A DNA stretch of 64,000 bases from Plazaster borealis (Eukaryota; Echinodermata; Asteroidea; Forcipulatida; Labidiasteridae), in contig CM037472.1 of NCBI GenBank assembly GCA_021014325.1, positions 7,998,001 through 8,062,000 of the forward strand, written 5' to 3'. This document shows positions 1 through 12,100 of the stretch, piece by piece (positions within the stretch are counted from its first letter, which is position 1; the number at the start of each line of letters is the position of its first letter). Position numbers and translations under genes: made by a program. The notes under the pieces were generated by a model. The model was not told the DNA's origin. It worked only from the letters and a program-made list of their open reading frames with translations, and searched no databases.

Positions 1-1080
1 TATGCAGATGGCCAATTTGGTGAAACAGTGGTGAAGCGTCAGACCTGGCAAAAACTGAAAAAGTGAAGCTTCACCTATGGAAATAATTCAAAGGGTGAAG
101 CTTGGACTAACACATTTGCTGATAGAGTGAAGTGGTGGTGAAATCCTGACCTTATACATAATTGGCTCAGGTGAAGAAAGGTGATGACGTGAGGAGGGTG
201 GGTTCAGGCTTCAAATTGATGCGTGCATTAAAAAAAGTAGTGCCCCAGTTCCTAGTTCTAATGTCACTCAAAATGGTGGGGAGTTCTGGACACAAGAAAT
301 ATGTTAACGAAGCTTCAGCTTCCTCCATCAGGTATAAATATGAAAATTTGTGAGAAAAATTCAACGGCTGTTTTGTGTGAATATAAATTGGCGACTATGC
401 AACGTTATTTTAGTGCTTGCGCGATACTGTATGTGTCACATAAAACAGCCGCTCTGCCCACTGCCCGATGACACCGTGAATTGATAGGAATAATTGGGAT
501 CGTTCCAAAATTGCTGTGTGCTCAATATACATCGACTCATCGAGGGAAGTAAGTCGGAGGAAATTGAAAAATTATTATTTTAAATATCTTTTAAAAAAGG
601 GTTATTTAATATATTTAAACATCCAAAGCAGTCAGGACAAGCTAGAGGTAAGTGAAAACATTTCGTTGGTTTAAACCGCCGACCTTCCCCCGTAGGGAAT
701 GCCCTTTGGATCGCCGACTGCTTAGCTTAACAAAAAATGAGGCCGAACGTGTGGCCAAGGATTCAGATCTTGGCCACAGCTGTATTCGACTGTCAGACAA
801 CTCGTCCATCGGACAACTAGACAGACAGACAACTCGAAGGGTCAGACAACTCAACAAAACTCCAGCAAACCTAGTGCCAGCTGACGGCGAACGGGGCCAG
901 CCGTGGAAGTTCATACACGCAGACAATGTATTTGGTTTTTGCCTCCATGGCAAGCTATCAAACAAAAATAGACAAATAATGAGAGCGCTGCAAGATTGTT
1001 TTAGGAAATGAGTGCACTGAAACCACCAGTTTTAATTTGCCAGAAAGTGCCCCCAACAAAAAAAATAATAATAACAATAA
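1..1080. other. gene-free repeat-rich stretch
   Basis: No exon or recognisable protein is visible. The first 200 bases repeat the word GTGAAG, including a 12-bp palindrome GTGAAGCTTCAC near 62. Between about 770 and 860 there is a degenerate array of the word GACAACTCG, which recurs in similar form near 2905-2990 and, inverted, near 4005-4060. The open frames here (162-353 and 652-1011) are short, run through this repetitive sequence and look like nothing I know. Confidence 0.5.
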
Positions 1081-2230
1081 CTAGAACTGAATTTGTTACG
1101 AACAAATACTGGGGTTTTGGTTTTAACAAGACGAACTATTAAGAATTTAATAATGTCTTGGTGAAGTAATGTAGTTTGCTAATTAATAAGTTGTCACAGT
1201 CCCGATGGTGGCGATCGAATGTCCGCCAGACGTGAAAGGTCAAGTTAACGAAAATAGAACCTGTCGCTTTAGGACGCTTTTATGATGAAATTTCTATTAT
1301 ATTTGACTTTCCAGTTTGGAACAGATGGATCGGTATAAGATTGGGTCATGTGAGAGGACGAAATGTCATGAATGTGGCACTTGTGAGGAGCTAAAATATG
1401 TCGTAAAATTATAACTGAAAGATAAATTACATGTGCTGTAAAGGTACAAGTGACACAGAGATTATAGTTCTATGACAAATGGATCAGAATATACGTTTTT
1501 AAATAATAACTAAAATGCTGAGGCTAAATTTAATTTCAAACTACCAAACAGACTTTGACTTTACGTGGGTCAAAAAAAACCTTATAATATGCCTTTAACG
1601 CTTCCATATTTAATTCTTGTTCTTTGTCTTGATATCCCTTTAACGCTTCCGTATTTAATTCTGTACTTATCTTCATAATACCCCTTGCAATTAAACGCTC
1701 CCGTATTTTAGTTTCAGGACTCACCACCTTACAGTGAGTATTACAGTAAACTTATATAGCGCCCTCTTGTGTTTTAAAATTCCCCTCAAGGCCGATCTGA
1801 TAAAGACACGACGGGTAACCGCGGATGAATGAATGAAAGGTCCAAAGTTCGGAACGATGCCGCGCGTGCAACGGTATGGCTGAGTGGTGTACAGACCGTA
1901 ATAGTAATGTACAGTGAGTTATACGGGCAATGTACACAGACACGGCGATCATGCTTTCTTCACGATATCTTGACACGCTTTTTAAATCGGTAATATCGCC
2001 AAGAAATGAATGAAAAACACTGGAAACAACTACTGCTTCATCTAAGTTAGAGCACAGGCTTTCATTTGATGTATTGTTAGTGTCTTTTAAGACTGTAATT
2101 CCTGAGATCGAACGATAAAAAATTTCACTGGTTAATGCTATGAGAACAGTTCGGATGGAAAAATAATAGGACAAAAAAATAAAAATCTTGACGAAAACAA
2201 AGGTGGTTTCGGCGTATGGCCGAAACCCCC
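1081..2230 (+). mobile_element. dispersed repeat, copy A
   Basis: The first 285 bases (1081-1365) and last 300 bases (about 1930-2230) closely match the two ends of a second copy at 31521-32584, in the same orientation. The middle 560 bases do not match. Both copies begin CTAGAACTGAATTTG and end just after a short stem-loop (GGTTTCGGC paired with GCCGAAACC). No coding capacity for a transposase or reverse transcriptase is visible, so this is a non-autonomous element or the remains of one. The terminal stem-loop recalls Helitrons, but I do not see the CTRR terminus. Confidence 0.7.
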
Positions 2231-2429
2231 GAAAAAGGTGCATCCCCTTGTGCCCCCTCTGGTAGTACGTACTAATAGTACTTTCTGCGGTGTAACTGGG
2301 CCACTGGCGGCCGGAGGCAGTAGATTATGTCTGTATGTTCTGTGCGGTTCCAATCAACTGGCATTTAATTGACTATTTAATTCAATATGGGTGTCTGTTT
2401 AAAGAACGTGTATTTTAAATTAAAATTTA

Positions 2430-2605
2430 TTTCTCGTTTACCTTTCACGCACAGCGCGGCCGAACAACCCGCTCATTCAACTCACCAATTGCAATAGCGC
2501 CCGCCACGAACACCTGACTTTAGCCCACGAACCGCCCCCGTGCACTATTGGTGAGTTGAATGAGCAGGTCGTCGGCCGCGCTGTGCGTGAAAGGTAAATG
2601 AGAAA
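2430..2605. repeat. long hairpin with near-identical arms
   Basis: The two arms (about 2430-2490 and 2545-2605) are inverted copies of each other over about 60 bases with few mismatches. They include the shared words CGCACAGCGCGGCCG and CTCATTCAACTCACCAAT. The spacer is about 55 bases and GC-rich. It is most simply a MITE-type element; no target duplication is obvious. Confidence 0.65.
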
Positions 2606-3861
2606 CGTCTTGCACCAAGACTAGCGCATTAGCAAACATCACGGATGCCGGACAGTCAAACCGTGTCAATAACGTCGCCGATTTTCTTCATAAATTACAC
2701 AAAAACGAGCGCGCTCTTTTTCGACTTAATGTGCTGTCCACAAATGAGCTACAATAAGTGACAACTGGGAAAAAAATTGTGAATTTCTTTTCGAAAACAA
2801 ATGTCACCTCCTGGAGGTACATGGGCCGTAGGGCCAAGGATCGGAGGAAGTCCAGAGTAATATTGGCACTATGGGGCTAGAGACAACTCAGTAACTCAGA
2901 GATCAGTCATTCACCCGTCGACTTGTTCTGACAATCCGTCGAGTTGTCTCACTGACGACTTGTCAAGCTTTCAGCTCAACTATAGAATGTAGCTATGTTA
3001 GAGGTCGCGCGATATTGACATTTCCTATTCTGGCCGCACACAAAAAAGAGGTTTTTCAAATTAATGTTACTTCGACCTAACATGCTGTCTGAGCTTCAAA
3101 TTGCTCCTGTAGGTCAATAAAACTCTCTTCTTTCATAATCCTTTTGAAAAAAGGCACAAATTTACCTCACTTTTTCAGACATCAAAAAGATTCAGAGCAT
3201 GGTCACCGACGCGACTTCCGCGAGCTTAGCCATTTTTGAACTTTTTTGATAGAAAAATCTGGTCACCGTTTTTCAATAAATACCGCCCTCTCTTGACTTC
3301 TACCCCCAAAATAACGCCATCTATTGATTGAAAGAGGATTAGGAAGGTTACGGTGCTTTTTTCCCCGTCTCAATCGGTGAAGAAATGTTTTTATGTATTT
3401 TTTTACCATTTTGGGCCAAATTTTGACTAAATTTCCCATTTTAAAGGAATATATACATTCAGCGACGGTGGGGTATGCTGTCAAACCTATATCAGTTTAA
3501 TCCTTGTCCATTTTTTAGTATGAAAAGTTGGATTTTGTTCCAGCGCGAGGTCGCGCATGCAATTTACGGAGGTTTTAATTAAACCAAGTACTTGGTAAAA
3601 TCTCATTTTTGAACCTTTGAGTGCGCGTTAGGGATAGGGCTGGTAAGCTTTAGTAGTGTGGGTGGTCTCAATTTAACAATTTCTGTACCTCAGTCGGCGG
3701 CCAGAAGGGTGCCGCGTGTTTGTTGTCTTTTGGAAGGCATAACTCATTAACGAAAGCACCCATGACAGTGGGGTTTGCACCATAATTATTCCTGAGGAGA
3801 CCTTTAATTTGATGTAAAATTTTAATATATTTGATAAAAAGAAATTTTTACTGTAACAAAG
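2606..3861. other. gene-free stretch
   Basis: No gene is visible. A second degenerate GACAACTCG-type patch lies at about 2905-2990, followed by a fragment (TATAGAATGTAG, about 2981) resembling the tip of the hairpin element at 3862-3978. The remainder is unremarkable non-coding sequence. Confidence 0.45.
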
Positions 3862-3978
3862 CTATAGAATGCAGGGCCACTTCCTGACTTCAGAGCTGTG
3901 TAAGAACACACTGGTGAAGAGGGATTGTTTAACAAAGGGAAATATAGTCCACACACCAAGTGGCCCTGCATTCTATAG
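3862..3978. mobile_element. short palindromic MITE
   Basis: This 117-bp unit begins CTATAGAATGCAGGGCCACT and ends with its exact reverse complement, so the terminal inverted repeats are about 21 bp and perfect. The interior is unrelated to the ends. It has no coding potential. It is probably a small non-autonomous DNA transposon; the TA steps at the tips would fit a TA target site, but this is not proven. Confidence 0.75.
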
Positions 3979-4067
3979 TTACTCCAAGCTTTCGAGTCGT
4001 CTGACCGTTGAGTTGTCTCACTGTCGAGATGTCCGACGGACGAGTTGTCTGAGCGAATCTCTGGAAT

Positions 4068-6310
4068 GCTGGTCATGTCGCCCCCTAGCAAGCTCGCCCT
4101 CAACAAAGTTGCCCCCTGCAAAGTCACCCCCTAGCCGGCTCGCCCCGGGTTGTTACAAAGTCGCCCCCTGGCAATGTCGCCCCCAAACAATGCCGCCCCC
4201 TAGCAAAGTCGCCCCCTGACAATGTCGCCCCCAGCCAATGTCGCCCCCTCGCAAAGTCGCCCCCAGATGTTATTTAGTTCGGAAAATAATTAGGCTGATG
4301 GTAACGGTTTTGAATTGGCCCAGAAAGAAAGATCCATGTAGCAGCTGTGCCAAAAATATTTTCAGTTAAAAACATTTTCAGAAAAGTTTCCGTATGAAGT
4401 AATGCTTGTGGAAGGTCTAAATAGGGCCTAGTATCTATATCGTTTTTCATTCCCCCCCCCCAACATAGTCTACTCATGGAGGATTTCCTTCCTCCATGGT
4501 CCACTCTACTATAAATTAAATGTTAAATTTAGACCAGGTTTCCTGGTCATTGTCGGCCACAATTTAGTGGGTTTTTTTCAAAGGTGACTCTTTTGAACCA
4601 CTAATTTGAAAAGACACTTGGGTGGCATGCCAGACCCCCGGATCGTTCCCATCTGGCTTGGGGAGTAGCGTCCCAACAAATCTGTAAACCTCAGTTTTAA
4701 ATGGATACCAACCTCAAAGTTGGTACCGCACCGCGGTAAGACCACTCTCCGTCATGTCCGTCATGTCCGTCAGTGCCAAGTATGGAGTCATCGTAAGACC
4801 TTTCTATTGTCCAAATGTGGGATCATTCTAACGACAATTTCATTGTCTGGGTGTCATTGTTCCCATCTGTTTTGAGTGACAGGAAACCCACACTTGAATA
4901 AAATGCTCATTTGATAAAATCTTCACTAAGCTCCCTGCAGCTGTTATGCTGGATAAGTGTTCGATAAATGTGTTCGTGTAATATTTTGTAATGATATAAT
5001 AATAATGATTGATTGCAAAGATGAGCCTACAACATGGAATTCTTCTTCTTCTTTTATTTGTTTTTCATTACACTCATATATACATTCATAAATACCTCAT
5101 AGATATTATCAATTCTGATCGAGATTTTGGGAGGTGAGTCCAAGTTTGTCCATCTGCAAGTAAGGCTAGTGAGTGAAGGAAAGTTGTTGAAGAGGCAAAA
5201 GAAAGCTTATCAGACGTGTCAGGGGAAAATATTCAAGCTGTGGGAGAGGTTCGTGTCGGGAGAAATTGGAACAGGCAGACTTTTAAGGGCATGCGCAAAT
5301 ATTTACGGAAGAGCTCCGGACGGTCAATGAATTAACTTTCATTTGTTATAGGCCTATGTACAGATGTATATGTAATTTTAAGCTGTCAGTTTGAAAATAA
5401 CAAAAAATGATACATCTTTTCAGTGACTGCCATATGGCAAACTATTTTTTTAAATGTTACATCTGTAGTTCAGTAATTGCCATGTATTACATTTGTAAAG
5501 AGATGTCTATAAGTGTAGTAACCAGTAGGCAAACGATTTATTTAAATGTTACATCTGTAGTTCAGTAATTGTAAAAATGTCTAACATATACTAAGTATTT
5601 GTCGGGTGATACGATAAATTGAGCGACGTTAATAAAATTATTGACAAACTTATGTAAATTTGGTGCATGGAGTGAATTATTTTGTGACGTTTTTTTCCCA
5701 AGCACAAACTAAACATACAGACTAGTATAAAAGCTTGCTTTCCACCGAGTATCCACTATAAAAATAAAGGTAAACAAAATAACTTTCATTTTCATCTATT
5801 ATTTATTTGCAAACAAAATGTATGTAAGTATAGTAACAAGTAGGCTAACGATTTTTTTAAATGTTACATCTGTAGTTTATTAAGTATTTGGGTGTAACGA
5901 TAAATCGAGCGACGGTAATAAAATAAATTGAGCCGCGTTAGGCCTAATAAAATCATTGACAAACTTAAGAAATTTAGAGCATGGAGTTTATTATTTGATG
6001 ACGTTTTTTACCCAAGCACAAACTAAACATACAAACTATAAGTAGGATTTACTCAATATTTCTTTCAACACAATAATTAAGCCATTATATTACCATAAAG
6101 GAGCATTATTTTTCCGAACTAAATAACATCGGGGGTGACCTTGCGAGGGGGCGACATTGTCAGGGGGCGACTTTGCTAGGGGGCGACATTGCCAGGGGGC
6201 GACATTGCCAGGGGGCGACTCTGTAAGAACCCGGGGCGAGCCGGCTAGGGGCGACTTTGTAGGGGGCGACTTTGTTGGCGGCGAGCTTGCAAGGGGGCGA
6301 GATGACCAGC
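4068..6310. mobile_element. 2.2-kb element with tandem-array inverted ends
   Basis: The left end (4068-4290) and right end (6104-6310) are reverse complements of about 210-220 bp. Each end is mostly a tandem array of a 16-bp GC-rich unit, TCGCCCCCTGGCAATG, with about ten to twelve variants. The order of variants is mirrored, including one odd unit containing CCCGGG. Both arrays are bounded inside by GATGTTATTTAGTTCGGAAA and outside by GCTGGTCAT. The interior holds an unrecognised 67-codon open frame (5127-5330) and two direct copies of a block of about 180 bp. The superfamily is not assigned. Confidence 0.75.
5540..6040 (+). repeat. internal direct duplication
   Basis: Two diverged direct copies of about 180 bp lie at roughly 5540-5730 and 5855-6040. 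Both run from TTACATCTGTAGTT through GATAAATYGAGCGACG to CCCAAGCACAAACTAAACAT. The second copy carries a small extra piece in the middle. They lie inside the 4068-6310 element, next to its right end, and may be subterminal repeats of it. Confidence 0.65.
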
Positions 6311-7735
6311 CTCCGTCTGAGCATGGAGGTAGAATTGTGTCACTGTCGTGTCACACACTGTCGTCAGGCAGTGAGTCAGGAGGACAGTTACTGACTTCTG
6401 ACCAGCACAGTTTTTTTTTATTTTTAGTCATTAGTCGATCACCTATTCCGAAACAATTTAATATATATAGTAGCTAAACAACTTCTTAATATACCATTAT
6501 CAGGGGAAAAGAATGTACTGTAAAATTATTACCTATTTCTTTCAAAAACTTGTTCCATCACATTCGGAGTTCGCCGTACCAACCTCACTACGGTAGCCAT
6601 TTTCTCCAGCTGCCAGTTCGGGCACTTCAGTGTGGTTGCTAAGCACTGTATACGCGCGCGGCCCGCTACCATCAACCTCGATTATTCTTACAGTTGATCC
6701 CGTTGAGAAAATTGTACCCTTCTCAACAAGATGCGGGGGTAAATACGAGTTGAATGGCAATGAGTTATGGTTCGTAGGATCGATCCCGTGAGTTAAAATG
6801 AGCAAATTTTGTGCAGTTGATGCTAACTTATAACCTTGCTTTCTGCGCTTTAATTTTCTGGATTAAATTACAGTCTGTTTAAAAATCAGTCGTTTTCAAT
6901 ATTGTTAAGGTTTTAGTCATATTTGAATAATGGTAAATTTTCGTTTTTCTCATTTCTCAATCAACGTGGTGTGTTTGTTGAAATGTCAATATTGGTACTG
7001 GTACTTTGTTTTTTAATGTGAAAAGTATACTGGATACATACAAAACCAGTGTAGTATTTTGCTTTTCATTTTGACGTTTCGCTGACAACCGCAAACGACC
7101 GTCATTTTATTTTTTGCTCTGGCAATCCTGTGCTTTTTGACTAGCTAGCTAGACCTGTTTATATTTGAGCCACTTCTAATAAAAAGAACGGAGTTTGTTG
7201 TAAGAGGACAAGGTTTTGGTGTTTTTTCATTCCCTCGAAATATTATTTTGCTCATTTGAAATATTATTTTGTTCCCTCAAAATAACATTTTGTACAATCC
7301 TAAATATTTCGTTCACTCAAAATAATGTTTCATTCACTCAAAATGTTTATTCAAGGGGAACAACTAGAAACAATATGTTTCGAGGTAACAAAAATAATAT
7401 TTTGAGAACGAAATAAGGTTTCGAGGAACGGAATAATAAAACAAAAACGGGCTCCGTAAAAATGCTTACTTTTTATTTTAAAACAATTCTTATTACTATT
7501 AGTGAAAACATTTCGCAATGCATTCTTGATTTTGTGTCGTATTTTTTATTTCAAGTTGCAATTTTTGAGAGGAAGAGTAAAATTAGAGCAAAATTAGCAG
7601 CAGGGAAACACGGTTAGCAGTTTGCTTGAGGGTATAATTATTAAATTGGAGGATGATGATGATGATGATGATGAATATAGAGGCCTCTAGTACTGTAGTA
7701 CCATAAATTTCTTCCTTTACGGTATTGGTAGCATA
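6311..7735. other. gene-free stretch with inverted low-complexity block
   Basis: No gene is visible. From about 7185 to 7460 there is an imprecise inverted arrangement of the words TTCCCTCGAAAT, ATTATTTTG and their complements, bounded by ACGGAGTTTG and CGGGCTCCGT, which suggests an old palindromic element. A GAT trinucleotide microsatellite lies at 7652-7674. Confidence 0.45.
7652..7674 (+). repeat. (GAT)n microsatellite
   Basis: Seven to eight uninterrupted GAT units. Confidence 0.9.
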
Positions 7736-7891
7736 GGCCCTTTTCGAAACGACCGGCTTCGGCTTTGGATTCGGCTTCAGCTCCGTTCCCTCGTCTGAAT
7801 CCCTGAACGCATAGCACGCGTAATAACAACTGAGAGGCCTAGCTAGCCTGAGCCGAATCCGAAGCCGAAGCCGGTCGTTTCGAAAAGGGCC
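7736..7891. mobile_element. palindromic MITE (GGCCCTTTTCGAAACGACCG tips)
   Basis: This 156-bp unit has terminal inverted repeats of about 42 bp rich in the word GGCTTC/GGATTC. The tips are GGCCC and GGGCC. ATA occurs directly on both flanks and could be a 3-bp target duplication of the PIF/Harbinger kind. The interior has no open frame of note; the frames crossing it are by-products of the palindrome. Confidence 0.75.
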
Positions 7892-8266
7892 ATAGAGCAT
7901 CATAGAGCAAGGAACAGAGGTAGTGCTAGTGACGGTCGTTTACAGTATTTAACTAAAGTCTTGTTTGGTTCTGTCATGATTCTAACAACAATGTTTGTGA
8001 TGGAGGCTCATTTTGAGCTTTCTCTGCCCGCCCGGGCCGGCCGGCCGGTCGTCGTCGGTGTACATACGTCATATACGGGACGTAACAGAGCAGAGAGAAA
8101 GGACAGCATAGAGCGAGTTACATTCGGGGACGTGTGTTGGTTAGTGGCCCGGGGATGATGGTGTGGCCTATACGTTAGCCAGCCTAGAACAATTTCTTGT
8201 AAGTAAACATAATGAAGATGCATTTGTTTTGTTTCCCCCATCTTTTTAGTATCGTTATTCCAGTAG

Positions 8267-8335
8267 CGAGTCGTGGCCGAGCAGTCTCTAGCGCACCAAA
8301 TTCAACTTATCTCTGGTTTGAGTCCAAGATGGAGG
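8267..8335 (+). repeat. tRNA-derived SINE head
   Basis: An A-box-like TGGCCGAGCAG and a B-box GGTTTGAGTCC lie about 40 bases apart, matching the heads of the SINE copies near 19.2, 25.6 and 42.9 kb. The conserved SINE body is not seen after it, so this is a head-only fragment. Confidence 0.6.
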
Positions 8336-8639
8336 TAGGAATCTAGCCCAGGTTGGCCTCCTCCGTTGCATACAACGCGACGGAGTCCAGGGTATAAAGG
8401 TCCTTAGGCATTGCGACAAAATTTATAACCATTTTTTATCATATTTTTACCTTTTTGAGGAAGCTGAAACGTGACTCACATGTTCCTTGTGTCCTGAACC
8501 TTACGCCTGCTCTGTTCAGAATTGCCAATTTTATCCTTGGATGACATTATTGTGAAAATAAAATGGAAATTTACGCATTCGTTGCGACAACCTCAACTGA
8601 CACGGAACCAAGTCCACAAAAGAGGGCGCTGTCTAACCC

Positions 8640-8800
8640 GTAACACTGAACGCTTTTCTTCCGGGCGGCAACACGACGGAGTCACAGCGCCAGTGCACAA
8701 CTTGGACTTATTTTCGGAAATAATGTCATTCATGGATGTATTTGATGGTTTTGAACTCAGCAAAAGTGTAATTAAAGGCACCAAGAATAAGTGAATGGAG
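8640..8800 (+). promoter_or_regulatory. possible GPATCH2 promoter or leader region
   Basis: A local GC-rich patch contains CTTCCGGG (about 8658), an ETS-family type motif common at housekeeping promoters. It is followed by a short open frame from 8722 ending in a stop near a GTGAAT word. It lies 3.8 kb upstream of the first GPATCH2 coding exon on the same strand. The link is an inference only; the patch also sits among repeats. Confidence 0.18.
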
Positions 8801-11241
8801 TTTCAGCTTCTCAAATTAGGTAAAAATATTTTAAAATGTTACTTAAAATTTTGTTCGTAAAGGATCTTTATACCCAGGACGTCAGTGCAGTGGCACTGAC
8901 TGACGTCCCTTTTTATAGCTCCATGGTCCTACCAGGGCTAGTAGGAATCCACCGTTTTTACATGACTGACTGAATTCCGACTGACTATAGATAGTATGTT
9001 CACAATGTCACAATGTGGGTTCGGATCTCGGCCTAATCCTACCTCCACTGTCCATGGTCCCAGGCACGTCTTGTGTCAGCAAGATATTATAATTGATCCT
9101 TGGCGTTTAATTATATCCCGACTTATTGATCCTGCCGAGTATCGAAGTACTAGAAGTAGAAGTAGAAGTAGACTGGAAGAACTTGGATTGTTAATGTTAC
9201 TGTTAGATAGAAGTCAAATGTAAGAATAGATCTGAACTTGAAGTGAGTCAAACCATGGAATCCTACCTACCCATGGTCGAAGGTTCTACCTCCATTGCCA
9301 CATGGTCGATCGAATGTTTGGCCTGCAATGTGTGTCGATATACACAGTGTGTGCATGGTCTGTCAGTCAGAATGGTGTGTGTCGCTGAGTGGCACTGACT
9401 GGGTCACATTCAGTGTCACCTCACTAGTGTCAGTGTCAGGTTGAGTCAGTAGCACTGCTTACAGTTACACTGACTCTAACGGTGACACTTGACTCGGTGA
9501 CAGTGTTTTTTTATTTTGTTTGTCTAACTCTAACATTTTAATCCTTATCTACTCCTCCTACTAGGTTAGGTAGAACCAGAGTATGAAGGTTCGTTCCATT
9601 AACATTCCCACGAGCCGCATTTTTTTGTTGGGCGCAACCTTTTTGAAAAAAAAAATTGTTTTTAATTTGTGCACTCAAAATTTTTGAAGTGAAGTCTGTC
9701 CACACAAATTTGAATTACTAGTTGGGGGTTGTCACAGAAAACTGCTGGGAAGGCACGAAATTGACATGAACTACACGGTTTGCATGAATAATTCCCTTTG
9801 ACACAGCGGTTTAATTGGCGTTGCTTTCGCCGTTGTCATCGTCAGACAAGCTGATACTGTTTGGCGCAATCTTTTCGTTGTGTCAATTGATTACCAGCAT
9901 ACAGGCTTTCATGGTGAAGAGACCAAACTGGTATGCTACCAAGTCCAAGTCCACAAAATATTAACTCGAGACCGGTCTCAAGTCCAAAACAAATCAAACA
10001 GCAGAAGAGCCACCAATTACAGGAGAGGAAAGGATAATATAGAAAAATAAATACATATTTAATTAATAAAAACAAGTATATTTAGTATAAAATATTTAAT
10101 GTTTACCACTTTAAAAGTGAGATAAAGAATTTGAAAATAAAGACAAAAATAAAGATTGTATATTGTAGGAGGTCCTGTAGGGCTATACAAGGCGACCCTG
10201 AAGGCGTCCCTGAAATCGAGGCAAATCCTTTACCTCTCTGCGCGCGATGTAAACAGTCCCTAGATACAATTTTTGCGGTTTGACTTGCCAAGCAAAGAGT
10301 CTCCTCTCCTTCGACCAAAACTTAGAAACATTTAAGGCTCCACTGGTTAGTTGTACTTGTAAATGCAAAAAGTTGTGGTACTTTAGGCATTTCTACAAGG
10401 TACAAAAATATGTCATACTGTCAGGGCCATAAAATAAATTGCCCACTGAAAAAGTTTCATCAAACACTTTTTCAATTCACAATTCACAATGATCAAGTCA
10501 TGTGACTGAACATTCTGCTGAGCATTCAGGAGAAAAAAATACAGAGGCCAAAAGAAGCCATGTGGCTTATATCATTTTTCTAATAGTCTGGAGAATTTTT
10601 TTTGTAACCCTCATGTCATTATTATTATTAATATCAAAATTTAAACATCGGCTTGGTGATTCAATTATCACTGTTTATTTATATGCTTTATTATAAATGT
10701 TAAGAAACATAAAAAGACACAAAACTAAATGAAAATCAGATTTGAAAGCCAAGAATTATTTAAACTTTTTTGGTTTGTTTTAGTTTTTGCAAATTACTAC
10801 GGTAATTTTTCAAATTAAATAAAAAGTATTTTGAATAAAAATGAAGACAACTGCTGGCTATAGAGTCATACACAAAGTCTCACAGAAACTTGTAGTCACT
10901 GCAGATGTTTCTTCCACGTATGGCTTCACCGGGACACCATACTTTCTTGTTAGCCTTGAAAACAGGTAAAACTCAAAACAAATGGGACACGAAGATCGGT
11001 GCGTGGTGTGAAAGTTTCAATGTCCATCAAGTTTTATTATTATGTTTGCATACTTCTTATAAACAAAGGAAGCCAATTAGGGCATCAGTTGAAATATGGC
11101 ATCATTTTTTTTTTTTTTTTCAATTCAAAGAAAAAGCTATGGTACCCCGAAAACCAGCAACTGGAGGATATTTGTAACACTATAATATGTAAGGAAGAAA
11201 TTTTTTACTATTTGTATAAAACTAATTCCTCTCACTAACCA

Positions 11242-12100
11242 CAGGGGTTTCCCTTAACTTTTTTCTTCACTCACCGGCCGGGAAGGAAATGAAATTCGCA
11301 AAATTACGTTTTTGGACGACCTAACCCCCCTAATTTCTGCCCTTAATAATACTTTTTTCACCAACAACCATTTTAATGAATTCGTGATTTGGGGATCGGT
11401 TTTATAAAACTTCTTTTGCAATGAAATCTTTGTGATTAAACGATCGGTTGACGATGCACATTGGGAAAAAATTCAATGAACTTTGCCACGCCTGCGGCAT
11501 CGCCCTCTGTCGGCAAAAGTTGTCAATGTTTGAATAGCCTTAATCCAAGGCTGTGTATAGTACAGAATCCGCAGGCGTGCGCCACACTGTGCAGCTATTC
11601 TTTACTCGGCTCGTGAACGTGTACCGAGTTGGAGACTAGCCAAGTTTTCTTATGAATATGTAAATTTCAACGGCCAATCACTGTGTGTGAAATGTTGGTT
11701 AGCATGGACTCTGGACCCGCTGTGTTGTATACTTCACAATATACCATGTGTTGTGTGTGTGTGCATGGACGACCAGTGGGCGACCGAACGTTGTGTGCCG
11801 GTGGATACTCGGCATGGTTATGTGCGTGCGTGTTTAAACGTTTGTATACTGAAATGAACGATCGTGATTGCAATCGCGATCGCGGCCACATTCAATCTAG
11901 CAAATATTAAGACTTGTTAACCCATTTTACAAACCTAAAAATAATCCCTCTTGAGATTTTACCACCCTATCCTTCAATTATTGTGAAAAGGAACAATTTT
12001 TTGACTCGCCCAGCGGGCTAGTAAGGGAAGGGTTTTGACTCGCCCGCCGCTGTTTTTTGCTCGCATTTGGCGACCGGGCGACCGCTAAGGTCGAACCCTG
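11242..12100. mobile_element. hAT-like non-autonomous element
   Basis: The unit begins CAGGGGTTTCCCTTAAC and ends with the complement of CAGGGTTCGACCTTAGCGG, which are imperfect inverted ends of hAT style. The 8-bp flanks ACTAACCA and AACAACCA agree at six of eight positions, as an old 8-bp target duplication would. The interior from about 11300 to 11880 is homologous, in inverse orientation, to the core of the element at 23632-24807. No transposase frame is present. Confidence 0.6.

Larger units (their letters stand above)
7892..11241. other. gene-free stretch upstream of GPATCH2
   Basis: No coding exon is recognised. The region contains a SINE head (8267-8335), related words CAGGGTATAAAGGTCC near 8391 and their inverted counterpart near 8868-8882, and a GC-richer patch at about 8620-8700. 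It also holds an AGAAGT microsatellite near 9148-9172 and a degenerate patch of GTGACACTGA-like words at 9360-9510. A 5' untranslated exon and the promoter of the GPATCH2 gene may lie here but cannot be placed with confidence. Confidence 0.4.

Noticed and set aside
652..1011. 119-codon plus-strand open frame
   Set aside because: It runs through the GACAACTCG repeat patch, has no recognisable domain, and an overlapping frame on the other strand is equally open.
1752..2243. 163-codon minus-strand open frame
   Set aside because: It lies in the right part of dispersed repeat copy A; the matching part of copy B does not keep the frame.
4076..4270. CRISPR-like array of 16-bp repeats
   Set aside because: Units abut with no spacers, vary in sequence, and are mirrored at the other end of an element in an animal genome.
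7583..7903. Overlapping minus-strand frames of 62-106 codons
   Set aside because: They are by-products of the palindromic MITE and the GAT microsatellite (poly-His run).
8722..8794. N-terminal GPATCH2 coding exon starting MSFMDVFDGF
   Set aside because: Splicing from it into 12495 meets a stop at once in the only frame available, so at most it is an upstream open frame.
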